A stretch of DNA of 64,000 nucleotides from Clostridiales bacterium (GCA_015069605.1 SVII01000003.1:44511-108510), one strand, 5' to 3'. Positions 17,115 to 25,585 are shown, counted from the stretch's first letter. Numbers and translations are program-made. Notes: generated by a model from the letters alone, not told the origin.

Positions 17115-18779
17115 ATGAAAAACGAAAGAGAAAATGCTGTGAAGAATACGACGGCGGATAAATTGTTTAATTTCCGCCCTGTGTTTTTCACGGCAATTTT
17201 TCTTTGTTTAGGTGTGGTATTCGCGTACATGGGTATTGCTTACGACCTTTCTAAGTTGTGGTTGCTTGTGTGGATACCGCTTTTTGTTGCGATTGTTTTT
17301 ATATGTAGAAAGCGAGTGGGAACAATCAAAGTAGTATTGGCAACAACGCTGCTTCTCGTTAGCTTTTTTGTAGGATTTACAGGTTTTTCTTTAAAAATCG
17401 ATGCCTTTCAAACGTGTAATCGGTATTCTACGGAAACAACAGTTGTGGGGAAGGTGGTAGAAAAGCAGGAATATGCGTACACGACAAAGCTGGTTTTATC
17501 AAATGTATATATAGGCGAAAATTATGAAAATAGTAAACTCGTCGCGTACCTGCCTGCCTCATTTTGCGAAAACGTACAACTTTCCAACGAGGTTTTGTTG
17601 CAAGGCTTTGTACAAACGGACGTTTCTTTATTTAATGAATATGGTTTTCGCGCGTATGCCATTGGGGATGATATCCGTTTTTCGTTGACGAATGCGACCG
17701 CTTGCGTGGTAACGGGCGATACGTTCGATTTATTTTTAGATATTCGCAACCGAGTGGAAGAGGTTGTGTACGCGGGCATGGATGAAACGTCGGCTGCGGT
17801 GACGATGGCACTTTTGGCAGGCGACGATACGGGGATAGAACAAGGTTTATTGGAGAACGTTCGCCACGGTGGTATCGCACATATTTTTGCGGTATCGGGC
17901 TTGCACGTCGGCGCACTGTTTGCTTTTTGTTTGGTGCTACTTCATAAAACACCGTTGCAAAGGTTAAAAGCCGTATTCAAATGGCTGGTTTTGGCGATTC
18001 TTTTGTTCTTCTACGCAGGTGTTTGCGGTTTCTCAGCATCGGTGTTACGAGCGGCGATTATATGCTTAATCGCGTACACGGGTAGGTTGTTGCTCGTCGA
18101 AAACGATTTTTTACAATCCCTTGGTGCGGCGGCAACTATACTCTTGATCGCATCTCCCACCGCTCTCTTTGAAATTGGTTTTCAGCTTTCCTTTTCGGCT
18201 TGTTTAGGACTTGCGTTATTGTCTCGACCGATTACAATTGTATGCAACCGTTTTTGCGTATTCGTACAAAAACCTTTTGAACGGTTTCAGCCACCGAAAT
18301 TCGACGACGATACTTCGCCACCGAGTATTTTGGAACGAATCCGCCGTGCTGTCGTTTCCTTTTTATCCGTAACGATAGCGGCGCAAATCGCTACCGCGCC
18401 CATTTGTTTGCAAGCGTTTGGATATTTATCGGGCTGGTCGCTACTCTTAAACTGTGTATTCGTACCCTTTGTCAGCGCGATATTTTCCATATTGTTGTTG
18501 TTTGTGACGGTGGCGTGTATCTTGCCGACATTGTTCGCATCTATTGTGTTATATCTACCATCTATCGTATGGTCGGCGGCTTTGCTGGTGTTTGAAACGG
18601 TTGATTTTTCCACTTTTGCAATTACGGGAGTATATCTTTCGGGCGGTGCTAGCATATGCTATTACGGGGGATTTCTATTTTTGACGGACAAATGGAATAT
18701 TTCCCGTGATTATAAACACTTGCTTTCAATGTTGTGTTTTATTGCGTTTGCGGCAACCGTGGTCGCGTTGAACGTGTAA
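17115..18779 (+). CDS. comEC: ComEC/Rec2-type DNA uptake channel, without the metallo-beta-lactamase domain
   Basis: 554 residues of a polytopic membrane protein. The N-terminus has several hydrophobic helices, then an OB-like extracellular part (about 90-210), then the competence domain with the hallmark FAVSGLHVGALFAF at about residue 259 and further helices to the C-terminus. ComEC forms the channel through which transforming single-stranded DNA enters. Full-length relatives (about 750-800 residues) end in a metallo-beta-lactamase-like nuclease domain; here the protein stops after the last helix. No clear ribosome site precedes the ATG 6 bases after the helicase stop, so translation may be coupled or start slightly later. 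holA follows, as in many Bacillota. Confidence 0.87.
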   Translation: MKNERENAVKNTTADKLFNFRPVFFTAIFLCLGVVFAYMGIAYDLSKLWLLVWIPLFVAIVFICRKRVGTIKVVLATTLLLVSFFVGFTGFSLKIDAFQTCNRYSTETTVVGKVVEKQEYAYTTKLVLSNVYIGENYENSKLVAYLPASFCENVQLSNEVLLQGFVQTDVSLFNEYGFRAYAIGDDIRFSLTNATACVVTGDTFDLFLDIRNRVEEVVYAGMDETSAAVTMALLAGDDTGIEQGLLENVRHGGIAHIFAVSGLHVGALFAFCLVLLHKTPLQRLKAVFKWLVLAILLFFYAGVCGFSASVLRAAIICLIAYTGRLLLVENDFLQSLGAAATILLIASPTALFEIGFQLSFSACLGLALLSRPITIVCNRFCVFVQKPFERFQPPKFDDDTSPPSILERIRRAVVSFLSVTIAAQIATAPICLQAFGYLSGWSLLLNCVFVPFVSAIFSILLLFVTVACILPTLFASIVLYLPSIVWSAALLVFETVDFSTFAITGVYLSGGASICYYGGFLFLTDKWNISRDYKHLLSMLCFIAFAATVVALNV

Positions 18780-18848
18780 ATTTGGTGTAAAACACGAAAA
18801 AATATACAAAATATCCTGGTTACAAAAGAAACACTGTGGAATAATTTC

Positions 18849-18877
18849 TTGCATTTTTCGCGTATATATGTTATAAT
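18849..18877 (+). promoter_or_regulatory. Promoter of holA
   Basis: TTGCAT at 18849-18854, a 17-base spacer, and TATAAT at 18872-18877, 36 bases before the holA start. Confidence 0.75.
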
Positions 18878-18913
18878 ATAGCGTGACAACATTCAAAATG
18901 GGGGGCGTGAACA

Positions 18914-19909
18914 TTGAAATACGTAGAATTTAAAAAATTTACGGACGAAAACGGCGCGCAACCCATCTATCTTTTTGAAGGGGAAGAAGTCTATTTTCGT
19001 GAAAAAGGCGAAGGGATGATTAAGGCTCGTTTTTTACAAGAACCGACGCTGGATTACGCTGCCTTTGACGGGAGTACACTCAAAGGCGAGAAGATGAAAG
19101 CCCTTTTGGACGCGGTTAACTGTTTCCCGTTTGTCAGCGAAAAGCGAGTGGTGAAAGTAACGGATTTTTATCCTACCGAAAAAGAGTATGAGACGTATTT
19201 AAAACCCTTGTTTGAGAATCCACCGCGAGATGGGATTTTGTTGATTTTAAATGGTGGTAAGGGCAAGGCAGGTACGGCGGTATTGCAAAAAAAACCCAAC
19301 GTCACGTACGTCGATTGTGGCAGGTCGGACGAGGAAACCATTAAAAAATGGATATACCTCACTTGCAAAAAAGAGGGCGTGTACGCCGATGGGATCACGT
19401 GCGGAAAACTTGCATCCTATTGCGTGTTTGATATGTCAAGAATTTCCAAAGAAACGGAAAAATTGCTGGCGTATTGCATTGCCGCGGGACAAAATCGTAT
19501 TACGGATGAAATCGTAGATGGTTTGGTGTATCCTGACTCCGAATATAAGATTTACGAACTCGCAAATGCGTTGGCAAGAAAAAATTATTCTACGTATATG
19601 AAAGTGCTCAACGATCTATCCACGCGTGGTTATAACGAAACGTCGCTTTTGTCTTCGCTTGCGTCCTATTTTAAAGGTCTCTACGACGTGTCTTTCACAA
19701 AAGGTAGCGATCGGGAAGTCGCGGTGGCACTTGGGTTAAAGGAATATGCTGTGAAGAAAAATCGCGAACAAGCCGCGAAGTTTTTCAAGGAAGAATTGCT
19801 TGATTTGTACGACGAGGTTTACGGTGCGATCAGCGGTATCAAATGCGGTGAACTCACCCCGTCCTCAGCGTTGAAGGCGGTTACGGCGAAATTATTTTTT
19901 CAAAGCTGA
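18914..19909 (+). CDS. holA: DNA polymerase III subunit delta
   Basis: 331 residues. Delta opens the beta sliding clamp as part of the clamp loader. The protein shows the family pattern: an N-terminal AAA-like domain beginning with IYLFEGEEVYFREKG, a middle CDMSRISKETEKLL-like segment (here VFDMSRISKETEKLL) and a helical collar domain with a late LKEYAVKKNREQAAKF. Start is TTG at 18914, 8 bases after a run of Gs (18900-18905); no better in-frame start exists. It has its own promoter just downstream of comEC. Confidence 0.9.
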   Translation: MKYVEFKKFTDENGAQPIYLFEGEEVYFREKGEGMIKARFLQEPTLDYAAFDGSTLKGEKMKALLDAVNCFPFVSEKRVVKVTDFYPTEKEYETYLKPLFENPPRDGILLILNGGKGKAGTAVLQKKPNVTYVDCGRSDEETIKKWIYLTCKKEGVYADGITCGKLASYCVFDMSRISKETEKLLAYCIAAGQNRITDEIVDGLVYPDSEYKIYELANALARKNYSTYMKVLNDLSTRGYNETSLLSSLASYFKGLYDVSFTKGSDREVAVALGLKEYAVKKNREQAAKFFKEELLDLYDEVYGAISGIKCGELTPSSALKAVTAKLFFQS

Positions 19910-19910
19910 A

Positions 19911-19946
19911 CACTAAAACGTGAAGAAATTTAGGGTGATTTTTTGA
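19911..19946 (+). terminator. Possible terminator after holA
   Basis: CACTAAA (19911-19917) can pair with TTTA and GTG (19929-19937), with a two-G bulge, followed by ATTTTTTG. Short and imperfect. Confidence 0.4.
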
Positions 19947-20034
19947 TTTAGGTTATTTTCGAGAAATTTTTATATACTAACATTAGCACAAGAGCTTCGT
20001 TTTTGAATGCAAAAAACGAATGTTGGAGGAAACT

Positions 20035-20910
20035 ATGGGAATAAAACTTTTGACAAGCGGAAACAATTTGTTGCGGTTATGGGAAGGCGCGCAAAACTTT
20101 TTTAATGACTTCCAAGTGATGTACGCAATAGAGATATTATTGTTTTTTGCTATGATCTACTTTGTATCGAAGGTATTGCGTGAAAACGATGCAACCAAAT
20201 TGATGTTTTTATATTGGACGTTGATTTTGCTTGGCGTTGGGATGAACGTGTTTGATTCCGAATTGATGACGAAAGGATTTTTCCTCTTCTACGTCTTGTT
20301 GATTTCGGCGTTTATGCTCGTGCTGTTCAACGTGGAAGTAAAAAAGAGCCTTTGGGACGTACACAAATCCAAAGAACCTTCGGAAAAAATTCAGGGCGGC
20401 GGCGCGGAAGTGCGTTCGCAAGCGGATACCGAACGTTGTATTATGAATATCATCAAGGCGTTGCAAAATATGTCGAAAAATAACGTAGGAGCGCTGATTG
20501 TATTGTCCAAAGGCAGCTTGCCCAAACAAGTGTTACAAAGCGGCGTTACGATCGACGCGGAAATCTCCACGCAGCTCATTGAAGGGATATTTTTCCCGAA
20601 AGCGCCTTTGCATGACGGGGCGATGGTAATTCATGGGCATAAAATTCAAGCGGCGGGCTGTTTTTTGCCTTTGACACAAAAAACGAGCTATCCAAAGGAA
20701 TTCGGTACTCGTCACCGTGCGGGGATCGGTATTACGGAGGTCGCTAACGTGGTTTCGTTGGTGGTATCGGAAGAAACGGGTATTATTTCCATTGTCAAGC
20801 AGGGTAACGTGACTCGTTATGCTGATTATGATATGTTGGTGGATGCATTGAAGGATTATTACTGGCAGGAAATGCCTTTGACGGATAAAAGAACGATCAT
20901 TAGAAAATAA
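20035..20910 (+). CDS. cdaA: Diadenylate cyclase CdaA
   Basis: 291 residues. Makes the second messenger c-di-AMP from two ATP. Three N-terminal membrane helices (about 25-45, 52-70, 76-97) precede the DisA_N cyclase domain. That domain carries both catalytic signatures: PLHDGAMVIHG (DGA motif, about residue 191) and GTRHRAGIG (RHR motif, about 224). The ATG at 20035 follows TTGGAGGA; an upstream in-frame TTG lacks a ribosome site. In most Bacillota cdaA is followed by cdaR (YbbR repeats) and glmM. Here it is followed by a 34-codon CdaR-like remnant and then aspartate kinase. Confidence 0.96.
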   Translation: MGIKLLTSGNNLLRLWEGAQNFFNDFQVMYAIEILLFFAMIYFVSKVLRENDATKLMFLYWTLILLGVGMNVFDSELMTKGFFLFYVLLISAFMLVLFNVEVKKSLWDVHKSKEPSEKIQGGGAEVRSQADTERCIMNIIKALQNMSKNNVGALIVLSKGSLPKQVLQSGVTIDAEISTQLIEGIFFPKAPLHDGAMVIHGHKIQAAGCFLPLTQKTSYPKEFGTRHRAGIGITEVANVVSLVVSEETGIISIVKQGNVTRYADYDMLVDALKDYYWQEMPLTDKRTIIRK

Positions 20911-20922
20911 GGAGGGTGAGTT

Positions 20923-21027
20923 ATGAAATTTGCAAGATTTTTAAAAGAAGTATTCATTTCAAGATTTTGGATCAAAGCGATTTCATTGTTGCTTGCCATT
21001 CTCGTCGTTGTTTTGCTGAACGTATGA
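20923..21027 (+). CDS. 34-residue single-helix membrane protein resembling the CdaR N-terminus
   Basis: ATG follows a strong AAGGAGGGTGAG 12 bases after the cdaA stop. The protein starts MKFARFLKEVFISRFWIKAI and continues with a hydrophobic helix (SLLLAILVVVLLNV), ending at TGA. The pattern RFW-IKAISLLLAILVVVLLNV-type matches the start of CdaR/YbbR proteins, in which an N-terminal helix (NRW.VKIIALLFA-like) anchors several extracytoplasmic YbbR repeats. Here the chain stops right after the helix. CdaR binds and modulates CdaA, so this may be a minimal regulator or a leftover. There is no sign of decayed YbbR repeats downstream, where aspartate kinase begins 35 bases later. Too short for homology to be certain. 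Confidence 0.7.
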   Translation: MKFARFLKEVFISRFWIKAISLLLAILVVVLLNV

Positions 21028-21062
21028 GATCACAGGTTGACGAGAAAATCTAAGGAGATTTT

Positions 21063-22385
21063 ATGGAACGCAAAGTATGTAAATTTGGCGGTACGTCCAT
21101 GGCGGACGGAAACGTCATACTTCGGGCAGCGCAGATTGTACGCGCGGAGGACTCGCGTCGGTACGTAGTCGTTTCCGCGCCTGGAAAACGTTTTAGCGGT
21201 GATATCAAAGTGACTGATCTTTTGTATCAATGTTCGGATGAATTTGAAAGTGGGGATATTTCCGCATTTGAAAAAACGTTTGAAAAGATCTGTACTCGTT
21301 TTTTGAATATTGAGTCGGAAATCGGCAAAGACCTTGGTATCAAAGCAGGTTTGGAGAAGACGAAAGAGGAAATTTTACAAGGCGCGGGCAGGGATTACTG
21401 CGCGTCGCGCGGTGAGTATTTTGCTGCGAAAATTATGGCGGCAGTGTTGGACGTTCCGTTTGTGGATGCAACGGAATTTATCCGTTTTACGGAGAATGGT
21501 ACGCTATCCGAAGAAACCTTTGTTTTGGGTGAAAAAGTATTAAAACAATACGCTCGTGCTGTGATTCCTGGTTTTTACGGCTTGGGCGCAGATGGAAAAG
21601 TGAAAACGTTTTCCCGTGGTGGCGGCGATATTTCAGGTTCGATCGTTGCGCGTTCGGTGATGGCAAGTTTGTATGAAAATTGGACGGACGTCAGCGGTTT
21701 TTACGCGTGCGATCCTCGCATTGTCAGTTCCCCGAAATGCATGAAAGAAATTTCTTATCAAGAACTTCGTGAGCTTTCGTATATGGGCGCAAACGTTTTG
21801 CATAGCGAATCTATTTTTCCCGTCCGCAGTGCCGGGATTCCCATTCGTATTTGCAACACGTTCCGTCCCGAAGATGCAGGTACGTACATAGTCCGTTTTA
21901 ATCAACGTAAATTGGGTGAAGAGATTGTAACAGGCGTAGCGGGAAAAAAAGGCTTCACGTCTATTACGATTGAAAAATCGCTTATGAACGCGGAAATCGG
22001 CTTTGTGCAAAAGGTACTTGCTGTGACAGGTAAACACGGTATCTCTTTTGAACATTTGCCTTCGGGGATTGATACCATGTCCTTGGTGATCGACAACGAG
22101 CAGTTAAAAGACGGCGTTTTGCCTACGTTGATTGCTGAGATCGAAGAAGCGGTGAAACCCGATAGAATTTACGCGCATGAAAACATTGCGTTGGTGGCGA
22201 CGGTAGGACATAATATGAAAAATAGCGTTGGAACGTCCGCGCGGTTATTTAAAGCGCTTTCCGAGGCGGGCATTAACGTCAATATGATCGATTTGGGTTC
22301 AAGTGGGTTGAACATTATCGTTGGTGTGGAAAACGAAGATTGCGTGGATTGCATTCGTGCGATTTACAATGAGTTTTTTCATTAA
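21063..22385 (+). CDS. lysC: Aspartate kinase
   Basis: 440 residues. Phosphorylates L-aspartate, the first step toward lysine, threonine and methionine. The N-terminal kinase motif is KFGGTSMAD (residues 7-15). FSRGGGDISGS and the segment ENWTDVSGFYACDPRIV are the substrate-binding and catalytic regions. Two ACT-type regulatory regions occupy about residues 300-440 (VATVGHNMKN, then INVNMIDLGSSGLNI). The length and kinase sequence resemble the monofunctional LysC class, but which amino acid inhibits it cannot be read from sequence. AAGGAG lies 5 bases upstream. It is 35 bases after the CdaR-like mini-gene and likely cotranscribed with cdaA. Confidence 0.9.
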   Translation: MERKVCKFGGTSMADGNVILRAAQIVRAEDSRRYVVVSAPGKRFSGDIKVTDLLYQCSDEFESGDISAFEKTFEKICTRFLNIESEIGKDLGIKAGLEKTKEEILQGAGRDYCASRGEYFAAKIMAAVLDVPFVDATEFIRFTENGTLSEETFVLGEKVLKQYARAVIPGFYGLGADGKVKTFSRGGGDISGSIVARSVMASLYENWTDVSGFYACDPRIVSSPKCMKEISYQELRELSYMGANVLHSESIFPVRSAGIPIRICNTFRPEDAGTYIVRFNQRKLGEEIVTGVAGKKGFTSITIEKSLMNAEIGFVQKVLAVTGKHGISFEHLPSGIDTMSLVIDNEQLKDGVLPTLIAEIEEAVKPDRIYAHENIALVATVGHNMKNSVGTSARLFKALSEAGINVNMIDLGSSGLNIIVGVENEDCVDCIRAIYNEFFH

Positions 22386-22398
22386 AGAATGTTTAAAG

Positions 22399-22426
22399 GA
22401 AGAGGTTATCGCCTCTTCTTTTTTTT
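22399..22426 (+). terminator. Terminator after aspartate kinase
   Basis: AAGAGG (22400-22405), the loop TTATCG, CCTCTT (22412-22417), followed by CTTTTTTTT. Confidence 0.9.
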
Positions 22427-22433
22427 GCTATAC

Positions 22434-22461
22434 AAAAAAGGCAACGGAGAAATCCGTTGCC
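22434..22461 (-). terminator. Terminator of the DMT transporter gene (minus strand)
   Basis: GGCAACGGA (22440-22448), the loop GAAA and TCCGTTGCC (22453-22461). Read on the minus strand it runs into TTTTTTG. It is convergent with the aspartate kinase terminator. Confidence 0.88.
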
Positions 22462-22483
22462 GATATTTTTTACAAGCGTGACA

Positions 22484-23401
22484 TTAAAATAATCCAAATA
22501 CTTTGCTGAATGAAATAATAGAAAGCAGACCCACGATTACGCCAAAGAGTTGTATTTTTCGAGGTTTCTCTTTAAACAGCCACCAACCTGCAAAGAAGGA
22601 AAGAATTACCATGCCGCCGTTGTAGATGGGGGCGAATAACGCCGCAGGCAATACGCCTGAAAGATATATGTTCATTCGGTTATATATACAACTGACCAAA
22701 CCGCAGCCTAGTGCCGTCCATAAAATCGGCTTCCACGCAGACATGGGTGTGCCCTTTTGTGCTTTTTCTTTATGTTTTTTCTTGGTAATAAGAAATAAAA
22801 GGAGCAGTAAAATACTTGCGAGTACAGCGGCGAAAATCATCATTTCATTCGTATGCGCCGCGGCCACGTATTGATGAAGGCGGAAAATGATCCCTACTGC
22901 GCCCGAAAATAGGAAGTAAAAAACAGAATATATTTTCCAAGGAAGAGAGAGTTTGCTTTTGAGATTTTTTTCACTGTTTCCCCCACCCGTGTACGTGATC
23001 ATTAGCACACAGACGAACATTAAGGCGATGCCGAGAAGATCAAAAAGGCCCAAAGTTTCTTTCCAATACGTAGCGTTAAATATTGCCGTGAGAATAAAGG
23101 AAGCACAGCCAACGAGAGAGGTTAAGGAGATTGGCCCTGTTGCCATTGCCATTGTTTTGAAAAAGATAAAGCCTGATAAAGTTAGGCTGTACACAAGGGC
23201 ATATATCCATGTTTTTGAAGAAACGCTTTGCAAACCGCCGCTGAAAATTCCGTTGTATGCAAGCAAGGCAAATACCCAAACGAGCGTAATCAGCGCGTTA
23301 AATAAAAAAGGATTATATTTTATTTTTTTATCGCTTAAAACGTGTAATAAGACGTTGTTGACACCTGCAAGCAAGATGGCAACGGCTAGCAAAAAATACA
23401 T
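22484..23401 (-). CDS. EamA/DMT-superfamily transporter
   Basis: 305 residues with about ten hydrophobic helices in two five-helix repeats (EamA domains), separated by a basic loop (TKKKHKEKAQKG). The first half ends in the TYWKE-type EamA feature (NATYWKETLGL), and the second in FAGWWLFKEKPRK, where the helix-9/10 loop Glu-Lys is conserved. The family exports or takes up metabolites, drugs or amino acids; the substrate cannot be told. The start at 23401 has GGGAGA 6 bases upstream on its strand. An ATG 30 bases earlier overlaps the predicted -10 and is rejected. It is the only minus-strand gene in the window. Confidence 0.85.
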   Translation of the reverse strand: MYFLLAVAILLAGVNNVLLHVLSDKKIKYNPFLFNALITLVWVFALLAYNGIFSGGLQSVSSKTWIYALVYSLTLSGFIFFKTMAMATGPISLTSLVGCASFILTAIFNATYWKETLGLFDLLGIALMFVCVLMITYTGGGNSEKNLKSKLSLPWKIYSVFYFLFSGAVGIIFRLHQYVAAAHTNEMMIFAAVLASILLLLLFLITKKKHKEKAQKGTPMSAWKPILWTALGCGLVSCIYNRMNIYLSGVLPAALFAPIYNGGMVILSFFAGWWLFKEKPRKIQLFGVIVGLLSIISFSKVFGLF

Positions 23402-23429
23402 ATGAATTCTCCCATAAAACTTTGGGTTC

Positions 23430-23459
23430 ATTATACAAGTTTTCGCGCGAAACTGTCAA
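23430..23459 (-). promoter_or_regulatory. Promoter with internal palindromic operator for the DMT transporter
   Basis: On the minus strand TTGACA (23454-23459), an 18-base spacer and TATAAT (23430-23435). The spacer contains the perfect palindrome TTTCGCGCGAAA (23441-23452), exactly between -35 and -10, the classical place for a repressor to block polymerase. The regulator is unknown. Confidence 0.75.
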
Positions 23460-23514
23460 GTGGAAATGTGACTTTGACACAATAAAAGAGTGAAAATATA
23501 TTTTCTTCAAACGC

Positions 23515-23544
23515 TTGACTTATTTCATGGTTTTGCGTTATAAT
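23515..23544 (+). promoter_or_regulatory. Promoter of the purine operon
   Basis: TTGACT at 23515-23520, an 18-base spacer, and TATAAT at 23539-23544. The leader to purE is about 75 bases; I see neither a purine riboswitch core nor a terminator hairpin in it. Confidence 0.8.
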
Positions 23545-23626
23545 AAAAATGCGATAAGTTTTTTATATGTAATATAAAAAGCTGAATCATTCAAAGCAAA
23601 AACAATTTTTTATTTTGGAGATACAT

Positions 23627-24115
23627 ATGAGCAAAGTCGGTATTTTAATGGGTAGTAAATCGGACTTCGACGTTGTCAAACCTGCGGTAAGCGTGTTGAA
23701 GAAATTTGGTGTAGAAACGGACGTTCGTGTAATTTCCGCTCATCGCACGCCCGACGAGGCGCACGAGTATGCAGCAACGGCAAAAGAGCGTGGGATTGAA
23801 GTGTTAATTTGCGCGGCGGGCAAGGCAGCACATCTTGGCGGCGTTATCGCGGCGATGACGACTCTTCCCGTGATTGGGTTGCCTGTAAAGACGGACATGA
23901 TGGGTGGCTTGGACAGCTTGCTTTCTATCGTGCAAATGCCTTCGGGGATTCCCGTGGCGACGGTTGGGGTCAACGGCGGTGAAAACGCGGGGCTTTTGGC
24001 TTTGCAGATTTTAGGGATTAAATATCCTGAGATTGAAACGCAGCTTGTGGCGTATAAAAAGGCAATGAAAAACAAAATCAACGCGGACGATCAAGCGTTG
24101 CAGGAGTTTTTATAA
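23627..24115 (+). CDS. purE: N5-carboxyaminoimidazole ribonucleotide mutase (class I PurE)
   Basis: 162 residues. Converts N5-CAIR to CAIR in purine synthesis. The N-terminal GILMGSKSDFDVV and SAHRTPD are the class I PurE signatures; GGLDSLLSIVQMPSGIPVATV completes the active site. Start ATG 23627 has TTTGGAG 6 bases upstream. PurE class I needs PurK to make N5-CAIR; neither purK nor purC is in the window. First gene of the purine operon. Confidence 0.95.
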   Translation: MSKVGILMGSKSDFDVVKPAVSVLKKFGVETDVRVISAHRTPDEAHEYAATAKERGIEVLICAAGKAAHLGGVIAAMTTLPVIGLPVKTDMMGGLDSLLSIVQMPSGIPVATVGVNGGENAGLLALQILGIKYPEIETQLVAYKKAMKNKINADDQALQEFL

Positions 24116-24156
24116 GCAATCATCCGAAAGGATAAACGGCCAACGGAGGAATATTT

Positions 24157-25569
24157 ATGGCAGTATTTGGGATTTTCGGAACAGAAACGACAAGCGTTGC
24201 GTCCAGCGTATATTACGGCTTGTATGCATTACAACACCGTGGGCAAGCGTCCTGCGGCATCGTTGTTAATGATGACGGTGTTTTTCACGTTTATAAGGAT
24301 TCGGGGATTGTCAACGATGTATTCACGCCCAACGTTTTAAAGAGTTTGGGGGTTGGACAAATGGCGGTTGGGAACGTGCGTTACGGTACGTCGGACACCA
24401 AAGACCGCATCAACGCCGAACCCATTGTCGTCAATCACAGTAAAGGGCGTTTGGCAATTTCCATGGATGGGAAGCTCGTCAATGCGGCACAGCTGAAAGA
24501 AGAAATGGAAATGGAGGGCTCGATCTTCCATACGGGGAACGATGCGGAAATTATTTCCGCTGTAATCATTAAAGAGCGTATCAAATGTCATTCAATCGAA
24601 GACGCGGTTTGTAATGCTATGAAACGGCTTAAAGGTGCGTATTCGCTCGTGATTATGTCTCCGCAAAAAATGATCGTAGCGCGTGATGAAAGGGGTATGC
24701 ACCCGCTTTGTTATGGGAAACGCGGCGACGGAGAATATGTCGTATCCAGTGAATCGTGCGCATTACATTCGGTCAGCGCGACGCTGATTCGGGATATTTG
24801 TCCTGGCGAAATTCTCGTGTTTACGAAAGACGGTATTCGTTCGATTACAGAACATTGTGATAAAGCGCCCGAGCGACTTTGCGTTTTTGAGTATTTATAT
24901 ACCGCTCGTCCCGATTCCGTGATAGCGAATTGTTCCGTGCATTTGGCGAGAAAGCGCGCAGGCGCATTTTTGGCGAAAGCAGACAATGTGGAGGCGGACG
25001 TCGTGATCGGCGCACCTGATTCGGGGATAGACGCGGCGATCGGTTACGCGGAAGAATCGGGGATTCCTTACGGTTTGGGGTTAATTAAAAATAAATATAT
25101 TGGCAGAACGTTTATTGATCCAGGTCAAAATGTTCGTGAAGATAAAGTTCGTATCAAATTAAGTCCCGTTAGCGAAACGGTGAATGGCAAGCGCGTGATT
25201 TTAGTGGACGATTCCATTGTCCGCGGCACAACAATGGCGAGGGTTGTGAAACTCCTTCGTGACGCGGGCGCAACGGAAATCCATGTGCGTTCTTCTGCGC
25301 CTGCATTCTTGAATCCTTGTTATTACGGAACGGATATCGCGTCGCGTGAGGTGCTGATTGCCGTTAATCATACGGAAGAGGAAATCGCGAAGATATTTGG
25401 AGCGGATTCAGTAGCGTTCTTGCGTTTAGAAGACGTCTTCAAATTAGGGGCGTCGGGTACGTGCAAGGGATACTGCGCGGCTTGTTTCAATGGGGAATAT
25501 CCTACGGAAATTCCCGCAGTAAATAAAGGGAATAAATACGATCAAAAAATTTCAGAAAGTAAAAAATAA
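24157..25569 (+). CDS. purF: Amidophosphoribosyltransferase with a degenerate glutaminase site
   Basis: 470 residues. Normally uses glutamine to convert PRPP to phosphoribosylamine. The PRPP-binding loop VILVDDSIVRGTT is intact, and Fe-S ligand cysteines typical of the Bacillus type are visible (CVFEYLYTARPDS, NPCYYGTD, CKGYCAACF). The N-terminal glutaminase fold is present (YALQHRGQ, GNVRYGTSD, GNDAEI), but the chain begins MAVFGIFG where family members have CGVFGI or MCGIVGI, so the nucleophile Cys1 is absent. SMDGKLVN replaces the usual AHNGNLVN, so the oxyanion-hole Asn is Asp. The ATG follows GGAGGA, and a TAA lies in frame a few codons upstream, so no longer form with a cysteine exists. 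Confidence 0.93.
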   Translation: MAVFGIFGTETTSVASSVYYGLYALQHRGQASCGIVVNDDGVFHVYKDSGIVNDVFTPNVLKSLGVGQMAVGNVRYGTSDTKDRINAEPIVVNHSKGRLAISMDGKLVNAAQLKEEMEMEGSIFHTGNDAEIISAVIIKERIKCHSIEDAVCNAMKRLKGAYSLVIMSPQKMIVARDERGMHPLCYGKRGDGEYVVSSESCALHSVSATLIRDICPGEILVFTKDGIRSITEHCDKAPERLCVFEYLYTARPDSVIANCSVHLARKRAGAFLAKADNVEADVVIGAPDSGIDAAIGYAEESGIPYGLGLIKNKYIGRTFIDPGQNVREDKVRIKLSPVSETVNGKRVILVDDSIVRGTTMARVVKLLRDAGATEIHVRSSAPAFLNPCYYGTDIASREVLIAVNHTEEEIAKIFGADSVAFLRLEDVFKLGASGTCKGYCAACFNGEYPTEIPAVNKGNKYDQKISESKK

Positions 25570-25585
25570 AAAATGGAGATAAAAA

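Noticed and set aside
23402..23431. Upstream ATG for the DMT transporter.
   Set aside because: It overlaps the TATAAT; the second ATG has GGGAGA in front.
23551..23626. A purine riboswitch in the purE leader.
   Set aside because: The leader is too short and AT-rich and shows none of the conserved junction sequence or paired loops of that riboswitch.
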